Assembly (NCBI GenBank): GCA_028015205.1
Contig: JAPWFG010000015.1
Location: 2,604,001-2,668,000 of the forward strand
DNA from: Mytilisepta virgata
Lineage: Eukaryota; Mollusca; Bivalvia; Mytilida; Mytilidae
Length of the DNA stretch: 64,000 nucleotides
Direction: 5' to 3'
Shown: positions 25,801 through 36,478 of the stretch, in pieces
Layout of the letters: every line of letters starts with the position of its first letter
How positions within the stretch are numbered: position 1 is the first letter of the stretch
Program-made: the position numbers and the translations under genes
Notes under the pieces: generated by a model
What the model was told of the DNA's origin: nothing
What the model saw: only the letters and a program-made list of their open reading frames with translations
The model's database searches: none

Positions 25801-26828
25801 ACGTAGCCTTGGCTCAGACCGAACAGTAAGCTATAAAGGCCCCCAAAAATGACATGTTCGAGGGGTACCAATCTGCTCTATCACCCTCTCAGCTATGTGT
25901 TATTTAATTTTTTATACTGAATGTCCCATCATTATTGTTATTTACAGATGAATATTATTTTAAAGTATTTTCCATGACGTCATGTTCATAACAACGTTAG
26001 GGGTAGCAGAAAAATCATCAGAAGCGAAGCAAGATGTTTTATTTTTTTATTATTTTGACAATCAAATAATAGAATCTGATCCAAAACGTAGAAAGTAAGC
26101 ATTGTCTTTATTATTTGATGTAAATTCAATTCATTGTCCTTCAAATTATCGATTTTTGATTGGCCTGGACGAGAGGGTGATCGACATTCAAAAAAAATTG
26201 TCAACCGCTCAGCCATGTGATAGAGTTAATTAACACCCTCGTATTAGCCAATCAAAATATGGCATTTTAACGTGAAGTATAATAATACAAAATATCAGTT
26301 GAAATGGCTTAACTCAATCAAAAGACATATTAACACAAGTGAACTGTTACACTGAATGAACAAAATTGTATGCATGCCTATTAAATGGACCTTAATTTAT
26401 TGTATATACCTTGAAGATTTTAAGAAGATTATGATATTTTTTGTATATTTCTGACTATTTATTATTATTGCTATCACGTGTCACAGTCCTTTCGTAAAAT
26501 GAGAAACCGAAAATTTTGTTTGACTTATATTTTAGTCTTATGGAATGTCATTCTTATTTCAGGTGGAAGAAGAGAAAATATATCGCTGCATAGTATTTTA
26601 ATGTTTGCAACTGGAGCTGATGAAGAACCAATTCTTGGATTTGCAGTAGGCCCAGAGATCTGTTTTTCTGAGAGTGAAACATATAATTCTTTTCTGCCTA
26701 CTTCAAACACCTGCATAAATAGACTTACTTTACCAATTCCATCAGCAGAGAAGGATTTACCAACAAATGAAGTCTTATTCCACTTGTATGACTTAGCCTT
26801 TGCCAATACTTATTATGGATTAAGTTGA
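13609..26828 (+). CDS. SAM - C2HC finger - HECT E3 ubiquitin ligase (transposon gene)
   Basis: Six exons: 13609-13861, 18598-19766, 20660-20792, 21744-21880, 23057-23231 and 26563-26828. All splice sites are GT/AG and phases agree, giving 710 aa plus TGA. Residues ~8-65 form a SAM domain (LFELGLGTISQRF, LGVGTIGDRIRLKEKL). Residues 253-272 are C-x2-C-x11-H-x3-C, the UBZ4/RAD18-like ubiquitin-binding pattern. An acidic spacer follows. From ~434 to the end is a HECT domain: N-lobe VDGGGPRKEFFRL and LPQFRHLF, C-lobe FLPTSNTCINRLTLP with the candidate catalytic Cys673 (26712-26714). Known HECT role: ubiquitin transfer through a Cys thioester. Related genes are often named G2E3-like. It starts 38 bp inside the left TIR and converges on the integrase gene, so I read it as a transposon gene, not a host gene. 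Confidence 0.88.
14350..15637 (+). repeat. Hairpin-family element, complete copy
   Basis: The head AGCTCACCTGGCC...GGCCATGTGAGCT folds into a hairpin; the tail is AGGTGAGCGATACAGGCTC...GAGCCTCTTG. Its body repeats blocks such as 'ctaccctgaaattttgaagg' and 'aggagttattg'. It has no coding potential. Confidence 0.75.
17078..17170. repeat. Short palindrome around 'tggcaccccc'
   Basis: 'aagacttccatatggcaccccc' type sequence at the left is mirrored by 'gggggtgccaaatggaaatctt' at the right around a 45-bp centre. It could be a tiny MITE or a foldback. Confidence 0.55.
17860..18560 (+). repeat. Body of the hairpin family, headless, with a nested MITE
   Basis: 'aaaaatagaacataggggta', 'gttgggttgctgcccctgaa' and 'aaagtaagatctacaaa' match the copies at 29767-31577 and 62443-63500. 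Positions 18190-18485 are a later insertion. Confidence 0.7.
18190..18485. mobile_element. TTAA-duplicating MITE nested in a repeat
   Basis: The ends TCCTTTCCTC and the complement of CCCTTTCCTCC form inverted repeats. TTAA flanks both sides (18186-18189 and 18486-18489), and the host repeat resumes after it ('ttgacccc' | 'ggaattattgccctt'). A TTAA duplication is typical of piggyBac- and Kolobok-mobilised elements. Confidence 0.72.
18598..19766 (+). CDS. SAM-HECT exon 2 (central region and C2HC finger)
   Basis: The acceptor TTTACAG ends at 18597 and the donor GTAGGT starts at 19767. It codes SLLDRIRRERSLLF, a conserved-looking block with FICLADKSQGRVPS and GGFELLRCRQNCR, the finger CKSCGDSF...HIKLC, the acidic spacer and the first HECT residues (DRHELIETAFDEVG). 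Confidence 0.88.
20293..20508. mobile_element. TA-flanked MITE
   Basis: Inverted ends CTGTATAGTGGGTTATTTTC and CCGTATAGTGGGTCATATTT are preceded and followed by TA (20291-20292 and 20509-20510). This fits a Tc1/mariner-type mobilised MITE of 216 bp, in SAM-HECT intron 2. Confidence 0.72.
20660..20792 (+). CDS. SAM-HECT exon 3 (HECT N-lobe)
   Basis: The acceptor ATTACAG ends at 20659 and the donor GTATGA starts at 20793. The join gives FYGENAVDGGGPRKEFFRLI, the hallmark HECT D-G-G-x-x-x-E-F motif. Confidence 0.88.
20793..21743. other. SAM-HECT intron 3: nothing recognised
   Basis: AT-rich sequence without a clear repeat boundary, exon or RNA gene. Confidence 0.5.
21744..21880 (+). CDS. SAM-HECT exon 4 (HECT)
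   Basis: The acceptor TTTTCAG ends at 21743 and the donor GTACAC starts at 21881. It codes ALSMLQNGKIPQFLDFSLVN and the following LFESSSPSLVVLNLRKGLDS, characteristic of the G2E3-like HECT subgroup. Confidence 0.87.
21881..23056. other. SAM-HECT intron 4: nothing recognised
   Basis: AT-rich. I could not delimit any element; a stretch around 22360-22740 has repeat-like wording ('cacctaacctcac') but no visible ends. Confidence 0.45.
23057..23231 (+). CDS. SAM-HECT exon 5 (HECT)
   Basis: The acceptor ATTACAG ends at 23056 and the donor GTAAGA starts at 23232. It codes IGSSLPQFRHLFNAKQPVMT through TRVYSVFTKYLREVS, the end of the HECT N-lobe. Confidence 0.85.
23340..23562 (-). mobile_element. 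AGGCC-type MITE, intact but diverged copy
   Basis: The ends ccccaaaaaatatgtgtttc and gggaaacacatgcatt are inverted. The interior contains 'ccactaaagtgctgaaaaaa', the same site that the giant transposon hit in its sister copy. It is the best reference here for the empty target. Confidence 0.65.
23881..25513 (-). repeat. Hairpin-family element, complete copy, minus orientation
   Basis: It begins CAAGAGGCTCTCAAGAGCC (tail hairpin) and ends GACCCTTCGGGTCAGGTGAG-CTAAAAA (head hairpin). The body repeats 'cctatgttctatttttag' several times. Confidence 0.75.
25697..25860 (+). repeat. Fragment of a common mussel repeat
   Basis: 'agatgtggtatgagtgcc' followed by 'gataactctccatc', 'ggtcaaggtacggtcttcaa' and 'ctataaaggcccc' matches, inverted, the segment at 32760-32950. 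Confidence 0.6.
26563..26828 (+). CDS. SAM-HECT exon 6 (HECT C-lobe, stop)
   Basis: The acceptor ATTTCAG ends at 26562. It codes SGRRENISLHSILMFATGAD, then FLPTSNTCINRLTLPIPS with the Cys codon at 26712-26714, ending AFANTYYGLS and TGA at 26826-26828. Confidence 0.9.
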
Positions 26829-26929
26829 ACATATTATTGTAACATTTTGTATTTGTGATCATTCAGTTCAAATGATGTGAGTCTGAAGTACGACTGCAAC
26901 AGATTTTTTGGGTTCGAAGAATAATGTTA

Positions 26930-27345
26930 TGATGTTGTCTGCATCGTTTTCGTCCGAAGGCACATTTTGTTTCTGGACAATAACTTGTTTAATTGAATGG
27001 ATCGGTTGGGATTGATTTTGGGGGTTATGGTACCAACAGTCTAGATATTAGGGGCCAAAAAAAAGCATTTTAATAGTGTCCGCACAATAACGTGTATAGA
27101 TCTCTCTGACATTGTACCATAAGAAAGACTAGGATTTAATTGGGGGGGGGGGGGGGGGTATTGCCCCAAACATGCAGGAATTGGGGGCAAATAAAGAGAC
27201 CAAAAATAAGCATTTTTTCAGTTTCCAGACAATAACATGTGTTCAAGTGTATGCATCTCTTTAAAATTGACAACAAGGTTCTGTACTACAAAGGGAAGGC
27301 TGGGATTGTGTTTGGGGGTAATTGCTCCAAAAAAAGGGGGTGGGA
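26930..27345 (+). repeat. Diverged tandem repeat (~270 bp) with a long G run
   Basis: 'gggccaaaaaaaagcatttt', '...caataacgtgta' and 'aagactaggattt' recur as 'gagaccaaaaataagcattt', 'caataacatgtg' and 'aaggctgggatt'. A run of about 18 G lies at 27141-27158. Confidence 0.6.
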
Positions 27346-27365
27346 ATTTTTTTTTAAGGGCTTAT

Positions 27366-28147
27366 TTTTTAGCTCACCTGGCCAAAGGCCATGTGAGCTA
27401 TTGCCATCACTTGGCGTCCGTCGTCGTCGTTAACAATTATACAAGACTCTTCTCCTCTGAAACTACTTGACTAATTAGAACCAAACTTGGTATGAATGTT
27501 CCTTGGGGTACCCTGCATAGAACTGAAGTGGGGATTTTTGATTCGTCGAAAAACATGGCCGCTGTTACTAAAAATAGAACATAGGGGTAAATTGCTGTTT
27601 TTTGGTAATAAATCAAAAACCGTTACAGATATCGAAAATCTGATGGGGTAAAATTGATCAGCATGACAAGATCTACCTAACCTGAAATAATTTTGAAGGA
27701 AATCCTAAAACCCATTTAGGAGTTATTGCCCTTTTTTTCGTCAAATTTTCATAATTTAACATTTTTCGTCATTTATCTCCAAAACTATTTGAGATAGAAG
27801 TGAAATATAATTGAAAAATGTTTGCCATGTTGAGATCTACCTACCCTGAAATTTTGAAGGGAATCCCAAATTCTATTTAGGAGTTATTGGGTTGTGTAAT
27901 TTGAGGTCGGGTTCTGTTACATTTATTTAAGGTTCACCCTTATTCCTGGTCAATTTTGTCAACTTCCTGCCAGGGCTACCACCAACAGGGAACATATTTT
28001 AACATTAAATCATATGACAAATCAATCTTCAACAAATTTTCCCTGAACAATTGAACCAATTGCAACAAACTTGGTCAAATAGTTGATTAATTGTCCAATG
28101 AAAACCAGACTCCAGGTGAGCGATACAGGCTCTGGTGAGCCTCTTGT
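27366..28147 (+). repeat. Hairpin-family element, short copy
   Basis: It has the same head and tail as the copy at 14350-15637 but lacks some of the internal repeat blocks, so unit number varies between copies. Confidence 0.75.
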
Positions 28148-29766
28148 TTGTTATAAATTTTAAATTCTAAATTTTTTCAATAGCCTCAAGAAGAAATCTT
28201 CAATTGCAGTCTTGTTCAATACATTTTTAAGATCTCTGACCAAATTTATTTTGTGTCAGAAACCTATATTATATTATGTCCCAAATTTTATCACAATCCA
28301 AATTCAGACCGTATCAAGCTTGAATGTTGTGTCCAAATTTGCCCCAACTGTTCCAAGTTCAACCTCTCGGGTTGTACTGTATCAGCGAAGCATTTAATTA
28401 GTTAGAGTTTTTGGTCAAGGTAGTTGTTGATGATGTTGAATAGTCCAATCAACTTGAAACTAAATAGTACACATGTTCCCTATGATATGATCTTTCTAAT
28501 TTTCATGCCAAATTAGAGTTATAGCCCCAATTACACAGTCCAATTAACAAAGAAAATGATAGTATGGAAAGGGCATCCATGTACTATAGACACATTCTTG
28601 TTTTTTTTATTTTTTCATCCTTTGGTCATAAATTGAAGGCATAAATGGTCTTCATCACCAGCTTGTTTTGTGCAAGTTTTACATATTTTTTTCTGACGGA
28701 CGCAGTATCAACTTTAATTATAGTTTGTAAAGTCATCAAATGCCTTTATAAAACATTTAAGACTTGTTTCATTCCATTACAGCAATTAAGGCTTAGGGTT
28801 TACTGTAACCTAGTATTTTAATTTACTATTTTTGTTAAACTTTGAAAGAATTTTTGTTTACTGAAAATTTTACCAGAGAAAATATACATACAAAAAAAAT
28901 TAATGTAACCTGATATTGTCTTCAAATTGGACAAACATGAGTTTCATCATTTTAGGGAGGTATATTTGGAGGAAATGATAAAAACTAAGAGTTTGTGTTC
29001 TGCAAATTTCTATAATCATACACAAACTTTCTCCAAGAAAGATTGATAGGAGGAATGTTTTTGTTGCCTGTTTCATGATAAAACAAAGAGTGTGTGTACA
29101 TTAATTATAGTTGCTTGTCCTAATAAAATATGTAGGGCATAACTGTATACTTTAATTAAAAATGATAAATAAAAATGATGAACCTAAGGCATCAAATGGC
29201 ATTTCAAACAATGTAACAGATCATTTTAAAATGTGAATATTCATTATATCCTTGCTTTTAAAAGAGGGTTTACTGTATTACCTCAGTCTGTCCCATGAAT
29301 ATTTTATCTCATTTTTCTCAGGAACTTCGACAAACCTTTCTGAAATTTGTATTGATGTTTATATGAGTGAGCTTTACTGTGTGATGTCTTGTTGCATTTT
29401 TCTTAGGAACTAAATATCAGGGCTTTCTGAAATTTGGTATCAAAGTTTATGACTGAGCTTTCATGTGTGATACATTTTCAATTTCATCGCTTAATAACTT
29501 CCTGTATTGTAACCGTATGCATTTAGTTTGTTTCTGAGATACTTCAATTGGTTTATACTACATTTAGGTGTATTAGAGAATAGTTTTGTACAGCCTATGT
29601 TGTCCTCAAAGGATTTTTCTAACCTTGACCTCATGATTATGATCATTGAAATGTTCATTTTATGTAATGCTTGTAGTATTTACTTCTCTTTTTCACTTGC
29701 AACATAATTCAATTATGAATACTAAAACAGGCAAGATAATTTGATGTGTCCAATCTTGTTCGTGTA

Positions 29767-31577
29767 TTTTTAGCTCACCTGACCCAAAGGGTCAAGTGAG
29801 CTTTTCTCATCACTTGTCGTCCGTCGTCCGTCGTCCGTTAACTTTTACAAAAATCTTCTCCTCTGAAACTACTGGGTCAAATTGAACCAAACTTGGCCAC
29901 AAGCATCATTAGGGTATCTAGTTTAAAAAATGTGTCCGATGACCCCGCCTGCCAACCAACATGGCCGACATGGCTAAAAATAGAACATAGGGGTAAACTG
30001 CAGTTTTTGTCTTATATCTCAAAAACTAAAGCAATTAGGGCAAAACTGACATGGGGTAAAAATGTTCATCAGGTCAAGATCTACCTGTCATGAAATTTTC
30101 AGACAAATCGGTCAACCCTTTGTTGGGTTATTGCCCCTGAATTGTTAATTTTTAGGACATTTTGCAGTTTTAGGTTATTATCTTGAATATTATTATAGAT
30201 AAAGACAAATTGTAAACAGCAAAAATGTTCAACAAAGTAAGATCTACAAATAAGTCAACATGACCAAAATCATTGATTGACCCCTTATAGGAGTTTTTCC
30301 CCTTTAAAGACGGCATCCAGCATAAACTTTCCTTTAAAGATCTTTTCCTCTCAAACCACTGGGCTAATTGAGACCAAACTTTGGTGGAATGGTCCTTGGG
30401 TGGCCCCCTTCCAAAATTATATCTGGCATCCCCGACTTCCAACCGAGATGGCTGCTGTTACTAAAAATAGAAAAAAAAGGGGGGTGACTTTCTAAAATCT
30501 TCTTATATGAAACTACAAGTCCAGTTGGAACCAAAGTTGGCAGTAATAGTTCTTAGGAGGTTCTCTTTCAGAAATATGTCCAATGACCCGGACTGTTAAC
30601 CAAGATGGCCGCCACAGCCGAACTTAGTTTAACATAGGGCCCTATGGGAAAATTCATTGAAAATCTTCTCGTCTGAAACCACTTGACCAATTGGAACCAG
30701 ACTTAGCAGCAATGGTCCTTAGATGGTCCTCTTACAGAGGTGTGTCTGATGACCCGGACTGTCAACCAAGATGGCCGCCACACCCGAACTTAGTTTAACA
30801 TAGAGCCCAATAGGAAAATTCATTGAAAAATCTTCTTGTCTGAAACCACTTGACATATTGGAGCAGGACTTGGCGGCATTGGTCCTTAGGAGGTCCTTTT
30901 TCAGAAATGTGTCTGATTTCGTGGACTGTGAACCAAGATGGCTGCCACAGCAGAACTTAGTTTAACATAGGACCCTATGGGAAATTCACTCAAAAAACTT
31001 CTCGTCTGAAACCACTAAGCCAGTTAGAATTAGACTTGGCAGCAATGGTCTTTAGATGGTCCTCTTTCAGAAGTTTGTGCGATGACCCAGACTGTCAACC
31101 AAGATGGCCACCACACCCAAACTTAGTTTAACATAGGGCCCTATGGAAAAATTCATTGAAAAATCTTCTTGTCTGAAATCACTTGAAATATTGGAGCCAG
31201 ACTTGGCAGCATTGGTCCTTAGGAGGTCCTCTTTCAGAAATATGTCCGATCACCCGGATTGTCAACCAAGATGGCTGCCACACCGAACTTTGTTAAATAT
31301 TGGACCCTATAGGAAAATTCATTTAAAAATCTTCCTGTCTGAAACCGCTTAGCCAGTTGGAACAAGACTTAGCAGAAATGGTCCTTAGATGGTTCTCTTT
31401 TAGAAATGTATCCGTTGACCTGGACTAAACCAAGATGACTGCCACAGCTGAAATTAGTTTAACATAGAATCCTGTAAAAAAAACAAGCCAAATTGACTGC
31501 AACACTTAAATTTTTAGGTCTGCTCAAGGTTAAAAGTTAAATCCAGGTGAGCGATACAGGCTCTTGAGAGCCTCTAG
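29767..31577 (+). repeat. Hairpin-family element with ~170-bp internal tandem units
   Basis: Head AGCTCACCTGACCC...GGGTCAAGTGAGCT; tail AGGTGAGCGATACAGGCTC ending CTCTAG. From 30490 to 31490 about six diverged units recur, each with 'accaagatggccgcca', 'ttagtttaacatag' and 'tctgaaaccact'. Confidence 0.75.
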
Positions 31578-32569
31578 TTAGTTTTTTGCACATTCCTGTT
31601 GTATATTATGTATATTATTGGAAGTTTATTTTATTACGTCCCAAAAAAGATTGTTTGGGTAAATTAGATTTTTAATTACTGTTATGTTACCTGTGTTAGC
31701 AGCAGCAAATCCAATTAAAACACCAGCTCATACAGCAAGTTTACTATTTTTATTCAATTTTATCAAGATTTAGGTTGGAACATGTTGACATTTATTGCAT
31801 TTACTTGATCTATGGATCAAGAGTTAGATAAATCACCATTACTTATTGTAAAAGATTACATTTCATAGACAAAATTGTCAGTCCCACTTTAAGAGAATTG
31901 TATATTAAGCATAATTTTAAGAATCGTGGTTGACAGATGTTTGGTGGTCAATATTGTTAAAAATAGATGGTTTAACAAAAACATCATTAAAAGTCATCTA
32001 GTGACCCAATTGTAATCAGACTTGAAGAGAATTTATACATTTCTAATCCTCTCCAGGAATTTTTTGTTGACCCAACCATCAGAAATCATGATGGCTGGCA
32101 CTTTTTTCTTATTGTTGAAGCTTGTATGGTTGCCTTATTGCCTATAATTGCTTACATCTACTTCATCTGAACTATGGTGAAAGCTGTATTATGGCAATCA
32201 TACAACATCTCTTTACTTTAATATTACTAAAGATACAAAACATTGAGGCAAAAATATGATCATAAATTTATAAGATATTTATTAAGGCATTTTTTGTCAA
32301 ATCTCAAAGTATGATGTTTTAAAATGTTTGTACATTTTTCTGGTTAAGGATCATGTTAATTTGTAAATTAGTAGTTCACGAAAAGAGTTTTAAAGATGAC
32401 TGCTGAAACAGGTCCAGACCCAGTATTGGTCTTGCTTACTTTACCTAAAATATCAAAGTTTGTGAATTTTCTGTTTGTTATCCAACATATTAAATTTTTG
32501 TTGATTATACTTATTCTGTCTTTTTTATATATAAAGGGACGACAGGTATCAATCCAGTAATCATTTAGG

Positions 32570-32960
32570 ACCCATCCTTGGCAAAAGAGGGTTAAAAGAT
32601 ACCAGAGGGAAATTTAAACTTGTAAATCAGAAATAAACTGACAACACCATGCATGGCAAATGAAGAAGAAAAAACCAGACAAACAATAGCACACAAAACA
32701 TAACATAGAAAACTAAAGACTAAGCAACAGGAAATGGGGATCGAACCAGGAATCTTCCCTACCCTTGAAGAGGACCTTTTTTATATAAATAAGGCCGTTA
32801 GTTTTCTCATTTGAATTGTTTTACATTGTCATTTCGGGGCTTTTTACAGCTGACTATGCGGTATGACCTATAGTTGTTAATTTCTGTGTCATTTTGGTCT
32901 CTTGTGGAGAGTTGTCTCATTGGCAATCATACCACATGTTCTTTTATATATATATATATT
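32570..32960 (-). repeat. 3'-end-like fragment of a mussel retroelement
   Basis: 'acacaaaacataacatagaa' and 'gaaccaggaatcttcccta' correspond to the 3' part of the LINE-like fragment at 6613-6760. It is followed by 'ttagttttctcatttg', 'gtctcttgtggagagttgtc' and 'ggcaatcataccac', a ubiquitous mussel repeat. Confidence 0.55.
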
Positions 32961-33208
32961 AATTGTCTTTTATGTAAGTTCCAGTTTTAGTGTTTAAACA
33001 GTTAAACGTTACGTACTTGATTCATATAATGTGATATTGAAAATTTCTAATATACATGTAATAATGCAGTTAAATGATGGTAGTTTTATTCATTATTTCT
33101 GCTTTTCATTGCCATTTAAAACACTTTATGACTAGATGAATACATGTTTGTCAATGACAGAATCTCTGAAAAGCTTACATAGTCAGGTGCATGCAAATAT
33201 TCAAGAAA

Positions 33209-34090
33209 TTATAGTTCATGAAATGAATGAATAATGTCAAGTGCTGTCAAGAAAACATCCATTCCATAAGCAGTCGATGTCCATCCTGAAGGACACTGTT
33301 CTTGTAATTCAGTTTTGCACTCATGAGAGGGTGTGAATGTCAGACTATGATAAATTGGTCTTGGATTTTCTTCATCAAAAAGAACTCCTTCTACTCCATA
33401 AAATTCTTCATCTTCAACGGCTAGGTCATTCTGTGTTCCTATTGGGTTATTCATTTGTCCAGCTAACCACAAGCGAATAGGAGATGATTTTGCAGTGCGC
33501 AATCTATGGCGTGCCCATGCTTCCCTCCAGATACACAGTTTTTCATTTATTTTTGGCATAAATACATGATGCAGTGAATACATATGAATTTCATCCAGAG
33601 GGTCTAACAACCCTTCATCTTCCATGAAGTAAAATAACACATAATAGTATGCGAGAACACCATCAAAGACATCACGCCATAGTCTCTCTATGCGTTGGTT
33701 GTGTACACTTTTTCCAACAATCATGCTTCCACGGTTTGCTCCGCGCCTTTCAATCATAAAATCGGCAACTTTACTATTTTCCATACCTTTATCAGACCTC
33801 ACTCTGAGGGGAAGCCCAAATTCATTTACTCCTTCAAGAAAACAACTTGCAACGGTTTCTGCTTTGTTGTTATCAATACATTTTAAAAAAGTGATAAATC
33901 TGCTAAAGCCATCAATTCCTCCAGCTATGATAAAATTCCACCGGACAAGTTTGTGATTGGTGTCTATGTGCCAAAGGTGATTAACACCCTGCACATTGTA
34001 AACTCTTCTTTTCAGCCTTCCTGCACGCCTGTCTTGTATTCCATTGTCATCAACATGATGTAGAATTTCCCGAAGTCTTGATCTTTGTAC
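33209..34090 (-). CDS. Integrase exon with the DDE core
   Basis: The acceptor TTTTTTACAG ends at 34091. The core is followed by an acidic C-terminal tail ([20 protein letters not shown]), ending SFHEL and stop. Confidence 0.9.
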   Translation of the reverse strand, partial: VQRSRLREILHHVDDNGIQDRRAGRLKRRVYNVQGVNHLWHIDTNHKLVRWNFIIAGGIDGFSRFITFLKCIDNNKAETVASCFLEGVNEFGLPLRVRSDKGMENSKVADFMIERRGANRGSMIVGKSVHNQRIERLWRDVFDGVLAYYYVLFYFMEDEGLLDPLDEIHMYSLHHVFMPKINEKLCIWREAWARHRLRTAKSSPIRLWLAGQMNNPIGTQNDLAVEDEEFYGVEGVLFDEENPRPIYHSLTFTPSHECKTELQEQCPSGWTSTAYGMDVFLTALDIIHSFHEL

Positions 34091-34854
34091 CTGTAAAAAA
34101 GAACTAGCATAAATAACACTAATTCACATTGTAAAACCAATGTTAGTGAGCTACCATTGAATTTTTCTTTTTTTTGGGGGGGGGGGGGGGGTTGCTAGGG
34201 TTAAAAATTTTGTGCTGCATTTTTTTTTTTTGTAATGTCTGTGCAGCATTTTAATATTTCACTCTATTCGGTCCTGCATTTTTTAGGTTTATTCTCAATT
34301 TTTTCATAAATTGACATCCTGTCTTTTTTTGGGCAACATGTTCCATCCTGCCTGTATTTTACTTAAAACTCCTCTCCAGCCTATTTTTTTCAAATTTCAT
34401 CACATTACTACAATGTGTTCGTTATATGGAAGAATGTGTACTAGATTGATCTGTCTGGTGGTTTTTCGAAATATAAGTGGCCAAAGGGGGGGGGGGGAAT
34501 AATATGCAAATGAAATAAGAAAGAAGATCAGAGGAAACAGGAAGAAAGATAACTTTTAAGTAAACTTAACTGAATAATGATCTCATTTACCTTTACATTT
34601 TTTTGAACCAGAATTTGTCTTAGTAAGGTTTCTCCACAAAAAGGGAACTCTGTAACTACATTTGTAATTAAGTCTTCTAATGCGCCATCTTCAATGTCTG
34701 TAAAATACTCTTTTTTCAATCCATATTCGTCCATCCTTCTATATATTGTTCTTTCGGATACTGATAACAGGTTAGCTATGTCGGAAATGAGAAATCCATC
34801 CTCCAAGAGGTTGTTCAAAATTTCCTTTGGGATAATGAACTTCGGTGCACCTGC
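33209..34854 (-). CDS. DD34E integrase/transposase with N-terminal helix-turn-helix
   Basis: Two exons: 34854 (or 34850) to 34591, and 34090-33209 with the stop at its end. The junction KNVK|VQRSR is in phase 0. The first exon has [13 protein letters not shown] and the helix-turn-helix [19 protein letters not shown]. The second has a basic stretch, then the integrase core: D in LWHIDTNHK (33964-33962), D in [10 protein letters not shown] (33793-33791) and E in [13 protein letters not shown] (33688-33686), spacing D-x56-D-x34-E, the DD35E-like spacing of retroviral and IS3-type integrases. The family is the animal 'integrase core domain' group seen in fish, corals and molluscs. No stop or frameshift interrupts it. 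The first exon lacks its own ATG, so an upstream exon is needed; the SAM exon at 38835-38632 fits. Likely the element's transposase, acting in the nucleus on the TIRs. Confidence 0.87.
34091..34590. other. Integrase intron with two G runs
   Basis: 500-bp intron, donor GTAAATG at 34590. G homopolymers (about 16 and 12) lie near 34175 and 34484 in a T-rich context; no element could be delimited. Confidence 0.6.
34591..34854 (-). CDS. Integrase exon with the helix-turn-helix
   Basis: Two tandem acceptors are possible behind a run of T: AAG ending at 34855 (phase 0, adds AG before APKF) and CAG ending at 34851 (phase 1). Both keep the frame open. The donor is GTAAATG at 34590. Confidence 0.82.
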
Positions 34855-35098
34855 CTTAAAAAAAATATGTTGTTTCTTTATTTTACAATCATGTGCATAT
34901 AGTATACTCTAGTAATAGTAAAACAGGGAAATTTCAATTCGACCACTAAAATAGTACAGCAATTTCATAAAAAAAAATAATAAACACACCGACAAAATAT
35001 AGCTTGGATCCAAGCTTTTGTGACTGACAGGGTTAAACACCCCCCCCCCTTTCTCAATCAGAAATTATTAAAATATGAGGTGCACAAGACCATTTTTA

Positions 35099-35157
35099 AG
35101 TCTCCCAAAGTTTAAGTTTGGAGACTTATTGTTTTTGTTGCGTTTCTTGTTCTTCTT

Positions 35158-35188
<31 letters not shown>

Positions 35189-36322
35189 TTATTATTATTA
35201 TTATGTCGCCCCGACGGAAGTCGGCGACATATTGTTATTCTTCCGTTTCTTTGTTATTATTCTTTCTTTCTTTCATTCTTTCTTCCAATGTTTTATGTCC
35301 GGCTTAGTTCTCGGAGATGCCTGGATAGAATTAAATGAAACTTGACAGAAAGTAAGAGACTATGTGAAGGTGTGCAATCAATACTTTTTTTTCGAAATGG
35401 CCGCCATTTTCAAGATGGCTGCCAGGGGCGACATCTGCTATTGCTCGCAATTGCAATTCTAGTTATGTCGCCCCGACGAAAGTCGGCGACATATTGTTAT
35501 TGTTCCGTTTCTCTGTTATTATTCTTTCTTTCTTTCTTCCAATGATTTTTGTCCGGGTTAGTTCTCGGAGATGCCTGGATAGAATTGAATGAAACTTGGC
35601 AGAAAGTAAGATCACTATGTGAAGGTGTGCAATCAATACTTTTTTTTTCAAAATGGCCGCCATTTTCAAGATGGCTGCCAGGGATGACATCTGCTATTGC
35701 TCGCAATTGCAATTCTAGTTATTATTCTTCTTCTTTCTCGCGCCGCCAACTTTGTCCGGGGCACTTTTGCACTTTATACTTGACCGATTTCAATCATATT
35801 TTGCACAATGATATTACCCCATGAGATGTCGGTCCTAACCATTTTTCAAGTGTAGGGGGGCCCAAGGGGCAGTGCCACGCCCCTTCAAATACCTCAAAAA
35901 TTGATATTTTTTTAATAGGTCAAAAATAGTTTACATTCCTGCCCTATAACAATATATATTATTACTACTTATGATAAGACGAAGGATTTGGTCATTAAGG
36001 GGGGACTGAGGGGCCCCAGGGGCAGTGCCACGCCCCTTCAAATACCTCAAAAATCGATATTTGTTTAATAGGTCAAAAATAGTTTACATTCCTACCCTAT
36101 AACCATATATATTATTACTCCTGATGATTAGACGAAGACTTCGGCACCATAGGGGGGTCTGAGGGGGGTCATGCCCCACCCCCTCAAATGACAAAAGACT
36201 TAATATTTTGAAAACCATTGAGATCCCCACCCTATAACCATATATATTATTACTCCTTATGACAAGACGAAGCATTGGGTACCATTGGGGGTCTGATGGG
36301 GAACTTCCTTTGGGAGACTTAG
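35099..36322. mobile_element. Composite element bounded by AAGTCTCCCAAAG
   Basis: AAGTCTCCCAAAG at the left and CTTTGGGAGACTT at the right are inverted. Inside are (TTC)n at 35150-35186, (TTA)n, two ~255-bp direct copies of a unit starting TATGTCGCCCCGAC (35202 and 35464), and three ~150-bp units with 'ccacgccccttcaaatacct' and 'ctataaccatatatatta' (35850-36290). Confidence 0.6.
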
Positions 36323-36478
36323 TAACACTGTTACAATTATTACTTGTTCATCTTAAAATTCATTCAATTCCATAGACTTTTCAGACTGATAATTTCGGAA
36401 GCCGATGATAATTAACGGAGGCCTAATGTCCAGCGGCAAATTAATATGCATATTGAGGACAAGAACTTAACAGTTTAA

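Larger units (their letters stand above)
26829..33208. other. Space between the two converging transposon genes
   Basis: It holds a tandem repeat (26930-27345), two hairpin-family copies (27366-28147 and 29767-31577), and a mussel repeat (32570-32960). The parts 28150-29760 and 31580-32560 are AT-rich with nothing I can name. No third gene was seen. Confidence 0.6.

Noticed and set aside
26525..26806. Minus-strand 93-codon ORF over the last HECT exon
   Set aside because: Antisense shadow; the plus strand carries the conserved HECT motifs.
33690..33956. Plus-strand ORFs opposite the integrase exon
   Set aside because: Antisense shadows of a clearly coding exon.
35075..35824. Several ORFs with poly-Phe, poly-Ser or 'RPDGSRRHI' peptides
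   Set aside because: Translation of (TTC)n and of duplicated non-coding repeats.
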